From contig JAGYIQ010000002.1 in the NCBI GenBank assembly GCA_018402565.1, forward strand, positions 1-64,000: a DNA stretch of 64,000 nucleotides, written 5' to 3'. Position 1 is the first letter of the stretch; every line of letters starts with the position of its first letter. Below, piece by piece: positions 26,237 to 35,312 of the stretch. Both the position numbers and the translations under genes were made by a program. The stretch comes from Pirellulaceae bacterium (GTDB taxonomy: Bacteria; Planctomycetota; Planctomycetia; Pirellulales; Pirellulaceae). Under the pieces are notes generated by a model. It was not told the origin of the DNA, ran no database searches, and saw only the letters and a list, made by a program, of their open reading frames with translations.

Positions 26237-28384
26237 TCAACCGACCAAGGGCAGCAACCACGCCAACAACACGCTCATCACGCCTGCCGTGAAACCGACC
26301 ACGGCCAAGCAGGGCGTCCAAGTCCGCAAGGCCTCCTCGGTGGTCAGGTACCCCATCTTGGCAAAAATCCAGAACCCACTGTCGTTCATCCAGGAGCCGA
26401 ACAGCGAGCCACCGCCGATGGCCGTGGCCATGTAGACGGGGTGACATCCGAGCACCTCGGGGTTGGCCACCGACGCCAACATGCCACTGGCGGTGATCAT
26501 GGCCACGGTGCTGCTGCCCTGGGCGATCTTCAACAACGAGGAAATGGCGAAGGCCAACACGATCAGACTCAGGCCCGACCGCGAGTACTGCGAGAAGACC
26601 TCGCGGATCGTCTCGCCCACCTGGGCCACGTTCAGCATGGCGCCGAACGCCCCGCCAGCCGCAGTGATCAAGATGATCACCCCAGCACTGGCGAGCGCCT
26701 TTTCCACTTCTCCGCCCAGTACCGCCCAGCCGATGCGGCGTTGCCGCTTCTCAATCCACAGGGCCAACACGGCAGCGATCAATAACGCCAAGTTGGCATC
26801 GCCGAAGATACTGGCCCAGGTCGCCACCTGCCGCATCGGTGTCTCCCAGACATGCGGTGCGACCAAGCCAGGAAAGGTGTCCTCCAACAGCAGTCGATTC
26901 AAACGTTCCACTTGAGCCAGCGGCAAGCGCTGGCGATTCTCACTCAACAACTTCTTTGTCGCGGCCGAAAACCGTACGCCCAAAAACACGGACTCGTCGT
27001 ACAGGTCCCGCCGCGCCAACAAACGGTTCAGGTTGGCGACAAACTCGCCATCGGACTGCGAAGCAGACAGCGACTGCCCCTCCGGCAACTCCGCTGGTGC
27101 CAACATTCCGACCAATCGCGGCAACACACGTTCGGCCGATAACAACGTCTGCGGCTCCACCGATACGGACCGCGACCAGAGTTCCGCGTTGAGCGGCGTC
27201 GGAGCAACCATCACCGCCTGCAAGCCCCGCCAATCAGCGGGCCGCTCCACCTGGAACTTGGCTTGCCCCTCCTGGTCGGCCCAGGTCGTCAGGATCGTGG
27301 CGCCAGCGATCAAAGCCACGGGTAACCCCAGCGGCAGCACGGCCAATCCCAGCGACGGTAAGGCCAACCCCGCCGACGGCTCGGACTGCGGGGCGTGCGT
27401 GTGCTTGGCCTCGTCGTCCATGTTCGGATCGTCCAACCAGCGAACCGGGACCGTCATCCAGCGATCGGCAAAAAAGCCGAATACCATCCCCGCCATCGCC
27501 GCAAACACGCCAATGCACGAACCGACCACCAACAGGGTCCCCAAGTCCACCCCCAGATTCGCGCCCACCAGCAGCGGACCGGGCGTCGGTGGCACCAACG
27601 TATGGGTCGCCGTTCCACCCGCTACGACCGCCAACAAACACGCCAAGTACCGCGATCGCGTTCGCAGATACGCCGACCGCGCCAACGGGACCATCAGATA
27701 AAACACCGTATCGAAAAATACTGGAATACCAAGAACAAAGCTGCTGCCACAAAGCGCGGTCGGCATGCGTTTTTCACCCAGACAGCCGACAAAGAAGGCG
27801 ACGACGCGTTCGGCGCAGCCACTTGCCAGGAACGATTGACCGATCACGGCCGCCAACGCGATCACCAAACCCAACCGACCGGCACTGGCTCCGAACTCGG
27901 CACCCACCCGCGTGACCTTGTCCGTCCACGCCCCCTGACTCATTAGGCTGACGACCAAGGCGGCCACGATCAAGGCCAAGAACGCGTTCATCTTGAAGCC
28001 GATGATGCCGATCAAGACAATCAAGACGCCGATCGCTAGGGTCAGCAGGCTGTGGACATGGGCCGCGCGCCAGACTTGCGGGGCGGCCAAGGCTTCGTCC
28101 CCCGCTCTCGCCTGGGCACCCGACCGAATCTGGGCCCCCGCATCCGCCCGTGCCCCCGCATCCGTCTGGGCCCCCGCCGTGGACGCGACGTCGCCTCGCG
28201 CTCCCGCCGCGCTCCCCGGTTGACGCAAAATCGTGGAATCGGCGCGGGACTGCCCCCAGGCCGACGCGGCCGAGAATTCGGCCGCGACCATGGCGAACAG
28301 CCCCCAAACGCAGACGAGGCTCCAGGGGATCAGGCCCAGTCGTGGGGCTGTCGTGGGGCGACCGCCCCGCTGTTTTTCGTTCAT
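26237..28384 (-). CDS. GntP-family (gluconate:H+ symporter-like) permease with extension and large insert
   Basis: 715 aa, against about 440-450 aa for GntP proteins. After an N-terminal signal-like helix and an Ala/Gly/Asp repeat linker (GARADAGAQIRSGAQARAG) come GntP blocks such as MNAFLALIVAALVVSLMSQG, VLGIPVFFDTVFYLMVPLA, THTLVPPTPGPLLVGANLGV and, near the C-terminus, KIAQGSSTVAMITASGML and GGGSLFGSWMNDSGFWIFAK. A non-membrane insert of roughly 150 aa (about residues 375-525) interrupts the transporter core. The family imports gluconate and related sugar acids; the insert is unusual and of unknown role. Confidence 0.82.
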   Translation of the reverse strand: MNEKQRGGRPTTAPRLGLIPWSLVCVWGLFAMVAAEFSAASAWGQSRADSTILRQPGSAAGARGDVASTAGAQTDAGARADAGAQIRSGAQARAGDEALAAPQVWRAAHVHSLLTLAIGVLIVLIGIIGFKMNAFLALIVAALVVSLMSQGAWTDKVTRVGAEFGASAGRLGLVIALAAVIGQSFLASGCAERVVAFFVGCLGEKRMPTALCGSSFVLGIPVFFDTVFYLMVPLARSAYLRTRSRYLACLLAVVAGGTATHTLVPPTPGPLLVGANLGVDLGTLLVVGSCIGVFAAMAGMVFGFFADRWMTVPVRWLDDPNMDDEAKHTHAPQSEPSAGLALPSLGLAVLPLGLPVALIAGATILTTWADQEGQAKFQVERPADWRGLQAVMVAPTPLNAELWSRSVSVEPQTLLSAERVLPRLVGMLAPAELPEGQSLSASQSDGEFVANLNRLLARRDLYDESVFLGVRFSAATKKLLSENRQRLPLAQVERLNRLLLEDTFPGLVAPHVWETPMRQVATWASIFGDANLALLIAAVLALWIEKRQRRIGWAVLGGEVEKALASAGVIILITAAGGAFGAMLNVAQVGETIREVFSQYSRSGLSLIVLAFAISSLLKIAQGSSTVAMITASGMLASVANPEVLGCHPVYMATAIGGGSLFGSWMNDSGFWIFAKMGYLTTEEALRTWTPCLAVVGFTAGVMSVLLAWLLPLVG

Positions 28385-28513
28385 GTGACGACCTTGACGT
28401 GGCTCGGGACACTACCCGCCCCAGCATAGCAGAAATCTCCTCGAATCGGTATCATCGCAAAACAGAGCGTGGGGTTGTTCAACATCGACAGGCGGGGAAA
28501 TTTGGGTACCCAC

Positions 28514-29509
28514 ATGGCGGAAAAAATCTACACGGCCGAGGACTGCGACCCCCAGGCCTTGCGTGGCAAACGCGTCGCCATCATCGGCTATGGTGCCCAA
28601 GGCCGAGCCCATGCGTTGAACTTGCGCGACAGTGGTGTCGAGGTGCTGGTGGGCCAGCGGATCGGTGCCGGACACGCGCGAGCCGTGGCCGACGGCTTCC
28701 AACCCATGCCCCTGATGCAGGCCGCTCGTGACGCCGATGTCGTCAACGTGCTCCTGCCCGACGAAGTGCACGGGAAGGTCTTCAACCAATACATCGCTCC
28801 CGTCATGCATTCAGGTCAAGTTCTGATGGCCTGTCATGGCTTCAGCTACCACTACGGCCTGATGGTCCCGCCGCCCGGCGTCGACTACGTCTTGGTCGCC
28901 CCCAAAGGTGCCGGCCCCCAAGTCCGACACCAGTATGAACTGGGCGGCGGCGTCCCCTGCTTGATCGCCACCAGCCCCAAGGCGCGGCCGGAATCCCTGC
29001 AAATCGGCTTGGCCTACGCCGCGGCCCTCGGGGGAGCCCGCGCGGGAATTATCCCTACCACAGTGGCCGCGGAAACCGAAACCGATCTGTTCGGCGAACA
29101 AGTCGTCCTGTGCGGCGGTGTCAACCAATTGGTGATCAAGGCCTTCGATACCCTGGTTGAAGCGGGCTACGCTCCCGAATTGGCCTACTTCGAATGCCTG
29201 CACGAACTGATGCTGACCGTCGATCTATTGCACCGCGGCGGCATCGCTTACATGCGAAAAATGATCAGCAACACGGCCGAGTACGGCGATTGCTACAGCG
29301 GACAACGCATCATCGATGACAACACCAAACAACGCATGCGGCAGATTTTGACTGAAATCCAAAATGGCCAATTTGCCAAGAAGTGGATCCAAGAAGTCGA
29401 GGCCGGCATGCCCGCCCTCGAAGCCCAACGGGCCGCCACCGAGCAACTGCCCATCGAACAAGTCGGCCGTACCCTCCGCGCCCGCATGCCCTGGCTCAAG
29501 GCTGATTAG
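28514..29509 (+). CDS. ilvC: Ketol-acid reductoisomerase, short (class I) form
   Basis: 331 aa from the ATG at 28514 (MAEKIYTAEDCDPQALRGKR). Second step of valine/isoleucine synthesis: isomerises and reduces acetolactate or acetohydroxybutyrate. The dinucleotide motif GYGAQGRAHALNL is at 25-37; ETETDLFGEQVVLCGG and the C-terminal knotted domain (YFECLHELMLTVDLLHRGGI, NTAEYGDC) carry the Mg ligands. No ilvB/ilvN neighbours. It is divergent from the GntP-like gene, sharing a 129-bp promoter gap. Confidence 0.97.
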   Translation: MAEKIYTAEDCDPQALRGKRVAIIGYGAQGRAHALNLRDSGVEVLVGQRIGAGHARAVADGFQPMPLMQAARDADVVNVLLPDEVHGKVFNQYIAPVMHSGQVLMACHGFSYHYGLMVPPPGVDYVLVAPKGAGPQVRHQYELGGGVPCLIATSPKARPESLQIGLAYAAALGGARAGIIPTTVAAETETDLFGEQVVLCGGVNQLVIKAFDTLVEAGYAPELAYFECLHELMLTVDLLHRGGIAYMRKMISNTAEYGDCYSGQRIIDDNTKQRMRQILTEIQNGQFAKKWIQEVEAGMPALEAQRAATEQLPIEQVGRTLRARMPWLKAD

Positions 29510-29520
29510 AACTTGACGCG

Positions 29521-29557
29521 TGGTAAAGGGGTCAGGAGTCAATTGTACGAAGCACCC
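29521..29557 (+). repeat. Half copy of the GGGGTCAGG-type palindrome
   Basis: TGGTAAAGGGGTCAGGAGTC then AATTGTACGAAGCACCCGCG. It equals one arm and part of the loop of the full palindrome at 43653-43727, in the opposite loop orientation. It fills the gap between ilvC and the convergent EEP gene. Confidence 0.7.
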
Positions 29558-29561
29558 GCGT

Positions 29562-30947
29562 TCAATCCTGCAAGTCAATCCACACCAAGTCAACCCACAC
29601 CAGGCGGTGGTCGGAAGCCGTCACCAATTCGCTCTCGGGCAGACTTGGATGTGGCCAGAAAACACCAGCAGCGGTCACACGAAACTGCTTCGACGGCAGC
29701 ACGTAGTCCACACGCAAGTTGCCGACCGATTGATCATTGAAGTCCGCAGTGTCGTGAGCCGGATCGCCGCGATGTTGCAAGTTCACTCGCCCCTGCACCT
29801 GACTGGCCACCGCCCCCCCCGCACTGCTGGGAATCGGCTGAGCTTGGATCTCGGGGTGCTGCAGCAATTGCTCCATCGGCCGATCCGTCGAGTCGCCATC
29901 CACGGGATCGGCATTCAGATCGCCCGCCACAACAAAGCGACTCCCCGCAGGCAGACCCCCGCGCCGACCTTGATCGTCGACAAAATCGCGGCTCTGCTCG
30001 GGATCCAACAGCGCGGCCAACAGCTTGATCTCATCATGATTCCGACGACCATTGCGGTCCTCAGGGCCATCGAACACCGGCGGCGTCGGATGAGCGGCCA
30101 AAAAGTGGACCAATCCTTGTGGGGTTTGGATCGGCACGATCACGTGGTTCTTGCTGCTCAAGCGAAAGATCTCGCGGATTGCGTCACTGTAATAAGGCAC
30201 TTGAGTTTGTGGATCGACCGGCCACTGCGCGCCCGGCAAATCGCGCCACAAGAATTGCTGAAAGGTGCGGACCTCACCCCGTTCGATCGGCCAACGAGAA
30301 ACGATGGCGAAGGCGTACTGGCCAGGAAACTTTCCGTAGCCAAACGCGTCATCCGCCTCGCCCAACTTGCCGTTGGCGTTCAGATCCAAGCCCGATGGAA
30401 CCCCCGTGTTGCTGGCGGGAAACACGCGGTGCTCGTATTCGATCGGCGGCTGGCCGTTTTGAGAAACTTGCAGATACAGCCGCTGGAACAGCTCCAGGTT
30501 TTCGCCGGCCGCGTCCCGGTCGATCTCGTTGAGCAACAGCACATCCGGCCGCACGCGTTGGATGATCTCCGCCAAACGCTTGGCCTGCACCGACTCGCCG
30601 CTCCGCAGCTCCGTCGTCAAAACCCCCTCGGCAGAACGCTCCAAAGCCATGTTGAACGTCGCGAACCGCAGACTGCCGGCGGCCCGCTGCGTCCACGGTC
30701 GCTCCGTGACATCTGGGTCCTGGGCCACCTCCCCGGCAGAGCATCCGCCCGACACTCGTTCGCCGAAAGGCACGCCATCTCCGCCGGGCAACCCGACACC
30801 GGCGGGCAATGGAGAACCGACCAGCCAGACCCCTCCACACAACAGCGGGACAACCAGGTAGCGTAAAACAAACGACCGACGGTCGGGTTCAACCCGCCTC
30901 CGGCCGCGATTTGGATCGTTCGTAGATCGAGGGCGTTTGGTGTTCAT
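29562..30947 (-). CDS. Endonuclease/exonuclease/phosphatase (EEP) family protein, exported
   Basis: 461 aa from the ATG at 30947 (MNTKRPRSTNDPNRGRRRVE); the open frame extends 30 codons further 5' without protein character. A basic leader and helix (YLVVPLLCGGVWLVGSPLPA) suggest export. EEP motifs: LRFATFNMAL, PDVLLLNEIDRD, FVVAGDLNADP and the C-terminal VTASDHRLVWVDL (SDH triad). Substrate could be a phosphodiester, phospholipid or nucleic acid; it cannot be told from sequence. Confidence 0.85.
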   Translation of the reverse strand: MNTKRPRSTNDPNRGRRRVEPDRRSFVLRYLVVPLLCGGVWLVGSPLPAGVGLPGGDGVPFGERVSGGCSAGEVAQDPDVTERPWTQRAAGSLRFATFNMALERSAEGVLTTELRSGESVQAKRLAEIIQRVRPDVLLLNEIDRDAAGENLELFQRLYLQVSQNGQPPIEYEHRVFPASNTGVPSGLDLNANGKLGEADDAFGYGKFPGQYAFAIVSRWPIERGEVRTFQQFLWRDLPGAQWPVDPQTQVPYYSDAIREIFRLSSKNHVIVPIQTPQGLVHFLAAHPTPPVFDGPEDRNGRRNHDEIKLLAALLDPEQSRDFVDDQGRRGGLPAGSRFVVAGDLNADPVDGDSTDRPMEQLLQHPEIQAQPIPSSAGGAVASQVQGRVNLQHRGDPAHDTADFNDQSVGNLRVDYVLPSKQFRVTAAGVFWPHPSLPESELVTASDHRLVWVDLVWIDLQD

Positions 30948-31036
30948 GCCCCCCAGTTTACCGGATCGAACACCCCGGACAACCGCCAAATCCCCCGCGG
31001 GAGCCGCCGGATCCCTCGGTGGCCCTGGCGCGGGCA

Positions 31037-31510
31037 TCAGCCGCCCGTCAATTGACTCAGGGGCTTGATCAAATCGTCCAGCGGTGAGCTGGTACTGGGT
31101 TTGATGATCACGTGGTCGTTAGCCAAGATATCGTAGTCGTACTGCGGGTCGACGCTGCGGCTCTGCGGATCGAACTTGGCGTTCAACCGCAGGATCTGGC
31201 CGCTCTCCTTGGCCACTCGAACCACCGTGATGTCCAAGTTGCGATTTCGGCGATGAGCCCCGGATTGCTCGATCACTTTCTGCAATGGCACCCGACCAGT
31301 AAACGATTGGCGTTGCGTCGTCGGGTTGGTCCAATTGCTGTGAACCTCCACGGTATACGTCGGCGCATCGATAGCCGTCGCTGGCGTTTGCGAGGCCGTG
31401 CTGCCGGGCGCCCGCAACAGGGACTGGCACCCCATGCCGCTGGACAGCAACAACAGCGTTCCCACCAGCCAAACCTTGCTACTCAACTTGTTCTTCGTCA
31501 CGACTCGCAT
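31037..31510 (-). CDS. Small lipoprotein, possibly SLBB/polysaccharide-export related
   Basis: 157 aa from the ATG at 31510 (MRVVTKNKLSSKVW). A signal peptide ends in a lipobox-like SSGMGC. The mature part contains YTVEVHSNWTNPTTQRQSFT and a final YDYDILANDHVIIKP, which recalls the beta-grasp 'Y.I..GD.I.I' ending of polysaccharide export proteins, but no other export gene is adjacent. Treat the family link as tentative. It is followed downstream by the EEP gene on the same strand. Confidence 0.6.
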   Translation of the reverse strand: MRVVTKNKLSSKVWLVGTLLLLSSGMGCQSLLRAPGSTASQTPATAIDAPTYTVEVHSNWTNPTTQRQSFTGRVPLQKVIEQSGAHRRNRNLDITVVRVAKESGQILRLNAKFDPQSRSVDPQYDYDILANDHVIIKPSTSSPLDDLIKPLSQLTGG

Positions 31511-31727
31511 CCTTCCGACTCGGTGGGCCCCCGGCGGCTCTTCCAACCCGCATAACCGGCAAAGCCTGTGCAAACTGCCCAGTCCTTGGTCTGGCATCGA
31601 CCCGTGGACCGTGGGGCTGGAGTCGTACAACCTCAAGTCCCGCCGTTTTGACCAGATTATTTCCCTCCGCCTGCTAGCGAGTCGCTGGCTTGAGTGGCGC
31701 CTGGTGCGGTGTTACCATGGCCCGGTC

Positions 31728-32372
31728 ATGCGAACCGATCCTCTGTCAACTGCCGAACCCTCTGACCTCGAGTGCCACGCCGAGTCTCAAGTCGCTGCGT
31801 CGGCAGGGCCAGCGGCCGACGCGACCCTCGCATCGGTCTCGCTGTCGACGTCGCTGTCGGCACTGCCTGGTTCCCCGATCGAGCCGGTTGTAGTTGCGAC
31901 CGCGGTCGGACCCGCGGGGCTCGCACGAGCGACAACGCTCCGCTACCGAGAGGCCTTTACGCCCTTCGAACGCTGGCTGCTGGTGGGCGTCTGCCTGGGG
32001 ATCTTCACGCTATTCGGTGTGGCTCGTGCGCTCACTCCCAACGAATCGGGAGTCGGTACCCACCGAGCCCTCGGGTTCCCCCCCTGCGGCGCCATCGTGG
32101 CCTGGGGGATCCCCTGCCCTTCTTGCGGGATGACCACCAGCTGGGCGTGGTTCGTCCGCGGCCAATTCGGCAGGTCCTGGTCCAGCAACCCCGGCGGACT
32201 GTTGCTAGCAGTCTTCATCTTGATCATGGCCACTTGGATGGGAATAAGTGGTGTCATGAACCGATGGTGGCCTGTACCTTGCGAGCCCAATTTTGTATTA
32301 GCCAGTGGGGCGGTGGTCGTGGGCGTCACGTTGGTCCAGTGGCTCTACCGGATTTGGCCCAGCTTCGCCTGA
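31728..32372 (+). CDS. DUF2752 membrane protein
   Basis: 214 aa from the ATG at 31728. A Ser/Ala-rich N-terminal tail of about 75 aa precedes the DUF2752 core: a helix (WLLVGVCLGIFTLFGVARAL), the signature CPSCGMTTSWAWFVRGQF with the conserved NPGG, then two more helices. The CPSCG cysteines are characteristic of the family; its function is not established. Confidence 0.85.
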   Translation: MRTDPLSTAEPSDLECHAESQVAASAGPAADATLASVSLSTSLSALPGSPIEPVVVATAVGPAGLARATTLRYREAFTPFERWLLVGVCLGIFTLFGVARALTPNESGVGTHRALGFPPCGAIVAWGIPCPSCGMTTSWAWFVRGQFGRSWSSNPGGLLLAVFILIMATWMGISGVMNRWWPVPCEPNFVLASGAVVVGVTLVQWLYRIWPSFA

Positions 32373-32459
32373 GGTTCGGCGGAACCCAGTCGAATCGCCC
32401 TGTGACGGGCCGTGGCGTAATGGACGTCGATGAGTAGGTTTTAGACGGCTGGCCGAGAA

Positions 32460-33176
32460 ATGGATTTTTCAGCGATGGCAATGCACTCAAATTCAGAGGT
32501 TGATACCCGGGCAGCGTGGCGTTTAGGCGGAGGCCTGCCGCGGCGACTCGTGGTACTGGCCGTGTTACTGGGTGGCCTGTTGGTGCTGCCCGGCTGCGTC
32601 GGCACGGCAGCTCAGGTGATGTACGTGTTGTTTGGACACAAGGTCAAAGCCGAGTTCGACGAGTTCAAGGGCAAGCGGGTCGCGGTGGTGACCACGGCCG
32701 ATGCCCCAGCCTACGGGCCGGATACGGTCAGCGAAACGTTGAGCCGCGCGGTGACGATGCATCTGGTCAAGCATGTCAAGAAGATCGACGTTGTCCCCCA
32801 GAGTCAAATCTCCAGCTGGATGGACAGCAACGGCTTTGGCGCGCCGGATCCGATGGCTCTGGGCAAGGCCGTCAACGCCGACTATGTGCTCATGATCGAG
32901 CTGTCTGACTACTCGATCCACGACGGCAAGACGATGTACAAGGGTACCAGCAGCCACAAGGTGGATGTCTACAACATGACGGAAAACGGACGTTTGGTCT
33001 TTACTCGTGGCCCCAACGAGTTCGTGTTTCCTCGGGACGGTCGGCCGTCGATTGAATCCTCGGAGCGGAAGTTCGAGGCATTCTACTTGACGCGATTGTC
33101 GGATAGAATCGCGAGGCTTTTTTACACTTACGATTCCACCGAAGATGCTGCGATCGATTCGCAGTTGATGCATTGA
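32460..33176 (+). CDS. Lipoprotein of CsgG/LpoB-like type, conserved in planctomycetes
   Basis: 238 aa. Signal peptide with lipobox VLPGC (Cys near residue 46). The mature domain has KGKRVAVVTTADAPAYGPD, a helix (VSETLSRAVTMHLVKHVKKI), DVVPQSQISSWM and a beta strand NADYVLMIELSDYSIHDGKT. This order (strand, paired helix, 'A.ADYVL.IEL..Y') resembles the anticodon-binding-like fold of CsgG/LpoB/TolB-N proteins. Function in this lineage is unknown; outer-membrane or periplasmic location is likely. Confidence 0.65.
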   Translation: MDFSAMAMHSNSEVDTRAAWRLGGGLPRRLVVLAVLLGGLLVLPGCVGTAAQVMYVLFGHKVKAEFDEFKGKRVAVVTTADAPAYGPDTVSETLSRAVTMHLVKHVKKIDVVPQSQISSWMDSNGFGAPDPMALGKAVNADYVLMIELSDYSIHDGKTMYKGTSSHKVDVYNMTENGRLVFTRGPNEFVFPRDGRPSIESSERKFEAFYLTRLSDRIARLFYTYDSTEDAAIDSQLMH

Positions 33177-33246
33177 CCCCAGCGTAACCTGGGGTTCGGC
33201 GGGTGGGATCGTGGCGTCCCCTCCCTTTCGGCTCGCATGAATCGGC

Positions 33247-35118
33247 ATGTCCCAAATCACGCTTCGCGGTGTTTCGTTTCGTTTTCGTGGCCCGGCTCTG
33301 TTCGAGGAGATCGACTGCGAGATCCAGTCGGGCCAACGGATCGGACTGCTGGGCCGCAACGGGTCCGGCAAGTCGACCCTGATGAAGATGCTGGTCGGCG
33401 AAGTAGCTCCCGACAGCGGACAGGTGGTCCTGGCTCCGGGCACGCGACTGGCACGGTTGGTCCAAGATGTGCCCGCCGGCGAAGATCTTTCGGTCCTGGC
33501 CCTGGTCCGTCAGGGCGGCTCGCAGCCAGACGACTCGGTCGACGTGGCGGACTGGGAGATTGAGCAACGCGCCGAGCAGCTCGTGTCGCGGATGCAACTG
33601 CCGGCCGACGCTCTGTTTTCTTCGCTTTCCTCGGGCATGAAACGTCGCGTGCTGTTGGCGCAGGCCTTGGTGCAGCAACCCGACGTCCTGCTATTGGACG
33701 AACCCACCAACCACCTGGACGTGGAAGCCATCCAATGGCTGGAAAACTTCCTGGCCCGTTGGCCTGGAACGCTGATCTTCGTCACGCACGATCGTAGCTT
33801 CTTGCAAAAGTTGGCCACTCGGATTTTGGAACTCGATCGCGGCCGCCTCTTCGACTGGCAATGCGATTACGCGACCTTCCTCGAGCGGAAAGAAGCCGCC
33901 TTGGAAGCCGAAGAAAAGCAAAATGCCCTGTTCGACAAGCGATTGGCCGAAGAGGAAGTGTGGATCCGCCAGGGCATCAAGGCCCGTCGGACTCGGAACA
34001 TGGGACGTGTCCGCGCCCTGGTCGAAATGCGACAACAACGCCAAGAACGACGTGATCGCGTCGGAAAAGTCGAACTACAGATCGACACGGGCCTCCGCAG
34101 TGGCCAATTGGTGATCGCCATGAAACAGGTCAGTTTCTGGTACGGGGACAAAGCGATCTTCGAGGACTTTTCGACCACGATCATGCGCGGCGAAAAGGTC
34201 GGTATCATCGGCCCCAACGGGGCGGGCAAGTCCACCCTGCTCAAGGTCATGCTCGGTAAACTCGCGCCGACACAGGGCCAAGTCCGCCTGGGAACCAACC
34301 TGCAGATCGCTTACTTCGACCAACTCCGCGAACAACTCGATCCAGAACAAACGGTCCAAGACAACGTCGGCGAAGGCTACGATCATCTGACCATCGGCGG
34401 TCGCTCGCGACACATCATCGGCTACTTGTCCGACTTCCTGTTCTCCGCCGAACGGGCTCGCACCCAGATCAAACACCTGTCCGGTGGCGAACGCAACCGC
34501 GTCCTGCTGGCCAAGCTCTTTGCCAAACCCGCCAACCTGATCGTATTGGACGAACCCACCAACGACCTGGACCTCGAGACCCTCGAGATCCTCGAAGCTC
34601 GCTTGGTCGACTACCCCGGTACCGTCCTGATGGTCAGCCACGACCGAACCTTTCTGGACAACGTGGTCACCAGCACCATCGCCTTCGAAGCGGACGGCGT
34701 GCACGAATACGACGGTGGCTACGCCGATTGGCAACGACAAACCGCCAAAAAAACAGGCAATAACGCCAAAAAACCCAGCGGGAATGCCAAGTCGATCGAG
34801 CCGAAACAAACAACCTCCAATCAGAACTCGGCACAAGCCAGCCAGCCCAACCCCAGCCAGACGACAACCAAGGCGGCGGTTCCAACTCGCAAACTCAAGT
34901 ACACCGAACGAGTGGAACTGGAGAAACTGCCTGGCCAGATCGAGGCATTGGAGGCCCGAATCGCCGAACTGCAAGCGGAGACCGCCAGTCCTGCGTTCTA
35001 TCAGCAGCCGCCAGCTAAGATTGTCAGCTTCAACCAAGACCTGGCCCAACAGCAAGAAAAACTGGCCAGCCTCTACAGCCGCTGGGAAGAACTCGAGCAG
35101 TGCTCGCGGTCCAACTAA
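33247..35118 (+). CDS. uup: ABC-F ATPase, Uup-like
   Basis: 623 aa, two ABC domains without membrane segments. Walker A motifs are GRNGSGKST (36-44) and GPNGAGKST. Signatures are LSSGMKRRVLLAQAL and LSGGERNRVLLAKLF, each with a DEPTN Walker B. The inter-domain linker is helical and charged, and a C-terminal coiled coil (YTERVELEKLPGQIEALEAR) follows a Lys/Asn/Gln-rich tether; this tail is the mark of the Uup branch, which binds DNA or ribosomes. ABC-F factors act on translation rather than transport. Confidence 0.92.
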   Translation: MSQITLRGVSFRFRGPALFEEIDCEIQSGQRIGLLGRNGSGKSTLMKMLVGEVAPDSGQVVLAPGTRLARLVQDVPAGEDLSVLALVRQGGSQPDDSVDVADWEIEQRAEQLVSRMQLPADALFSSLSSGMKRRVLLAQALVQQPDVLLLDEPTNHLDVEAIQWLENFLARWPGTLIFVTHDRSFLQKLATRILELDRGRLFDWQCDYATFLERKEAALEAEEKQNALFDKRLAEEEVWIRQGIKARRTRNMGRVRALVEMRQQRQERRDRVGKVELQIDTGLRSGQLVIAMKQVSFWYGDKAIFEDFSTTIMRGEKVGIIGPNGAGKSTLLKVMLGKLAPTQGQVRLGTNLQIAYFDQLREQLDPEQTVQDNVGEGYDHLTIGGRSRHIIGYLSDFLFSAERARTQIKHLSGGERNRVLLAKLFAKPANLIVLDEPTNDLDLETLEILEARLVDYPGTVLMVSHDRTFLDNVVTSTIAFEADGVHEYDGGYADWQRQTAKKTGNNAKKPSGNAKSIEPKQTTSNQNSAQASQPNPSQTTTKAAVPTRKLKYTERVELEKLPGQIEALEARIAELQAETASPAFYQQPPAKIVSFNQDLAQQQEKLASLYSRWEELEQCSRSN

Positions 35119-35136
35119 GGGATCGCCCGCAAATGA

Positions 35137-35170
35137 GCGAAAACCGGGTGCTAACGCCCGCCGGCTGATT
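35137..35170 (-). repeat. REP-like repeat, copy 3
   Basis: On the minus strand AATCAGCCGGCGGGCGTTAG then CACCCGGTTTTCGC, matching the pair at 22431-22505. It lies just after the uup stop codon. Confidence 0.7.
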
Positions 35171-35241
35171 GTCACACCGCCACCTTCGGCCTCGTGCCGA
35201 TGGGGCGATGACTGACAGGCTACCAGCGAACATCTCAAAAT

Positions 35242-35280
35242 AAAAAGAGTCCGCTTGCTGCCATGGCAACAAGCGGACTC
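35242..35280 (-). terminator. Intrinsic terminator of the metalloprotease gene
   Basis: An 11-bp perfect stem (GAGTCCGCTTG, 35247-35257, with CAAGCGGACTC, 35270-35280). On the minus strand it is followed by TTTTTATTTTG. It is 33 bp after the stop codon. Confidence 0.85.
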
Positions 35281-35312
35281 AACGTGAACTTCAACGACCG
35301 CTGGTCCGGACC

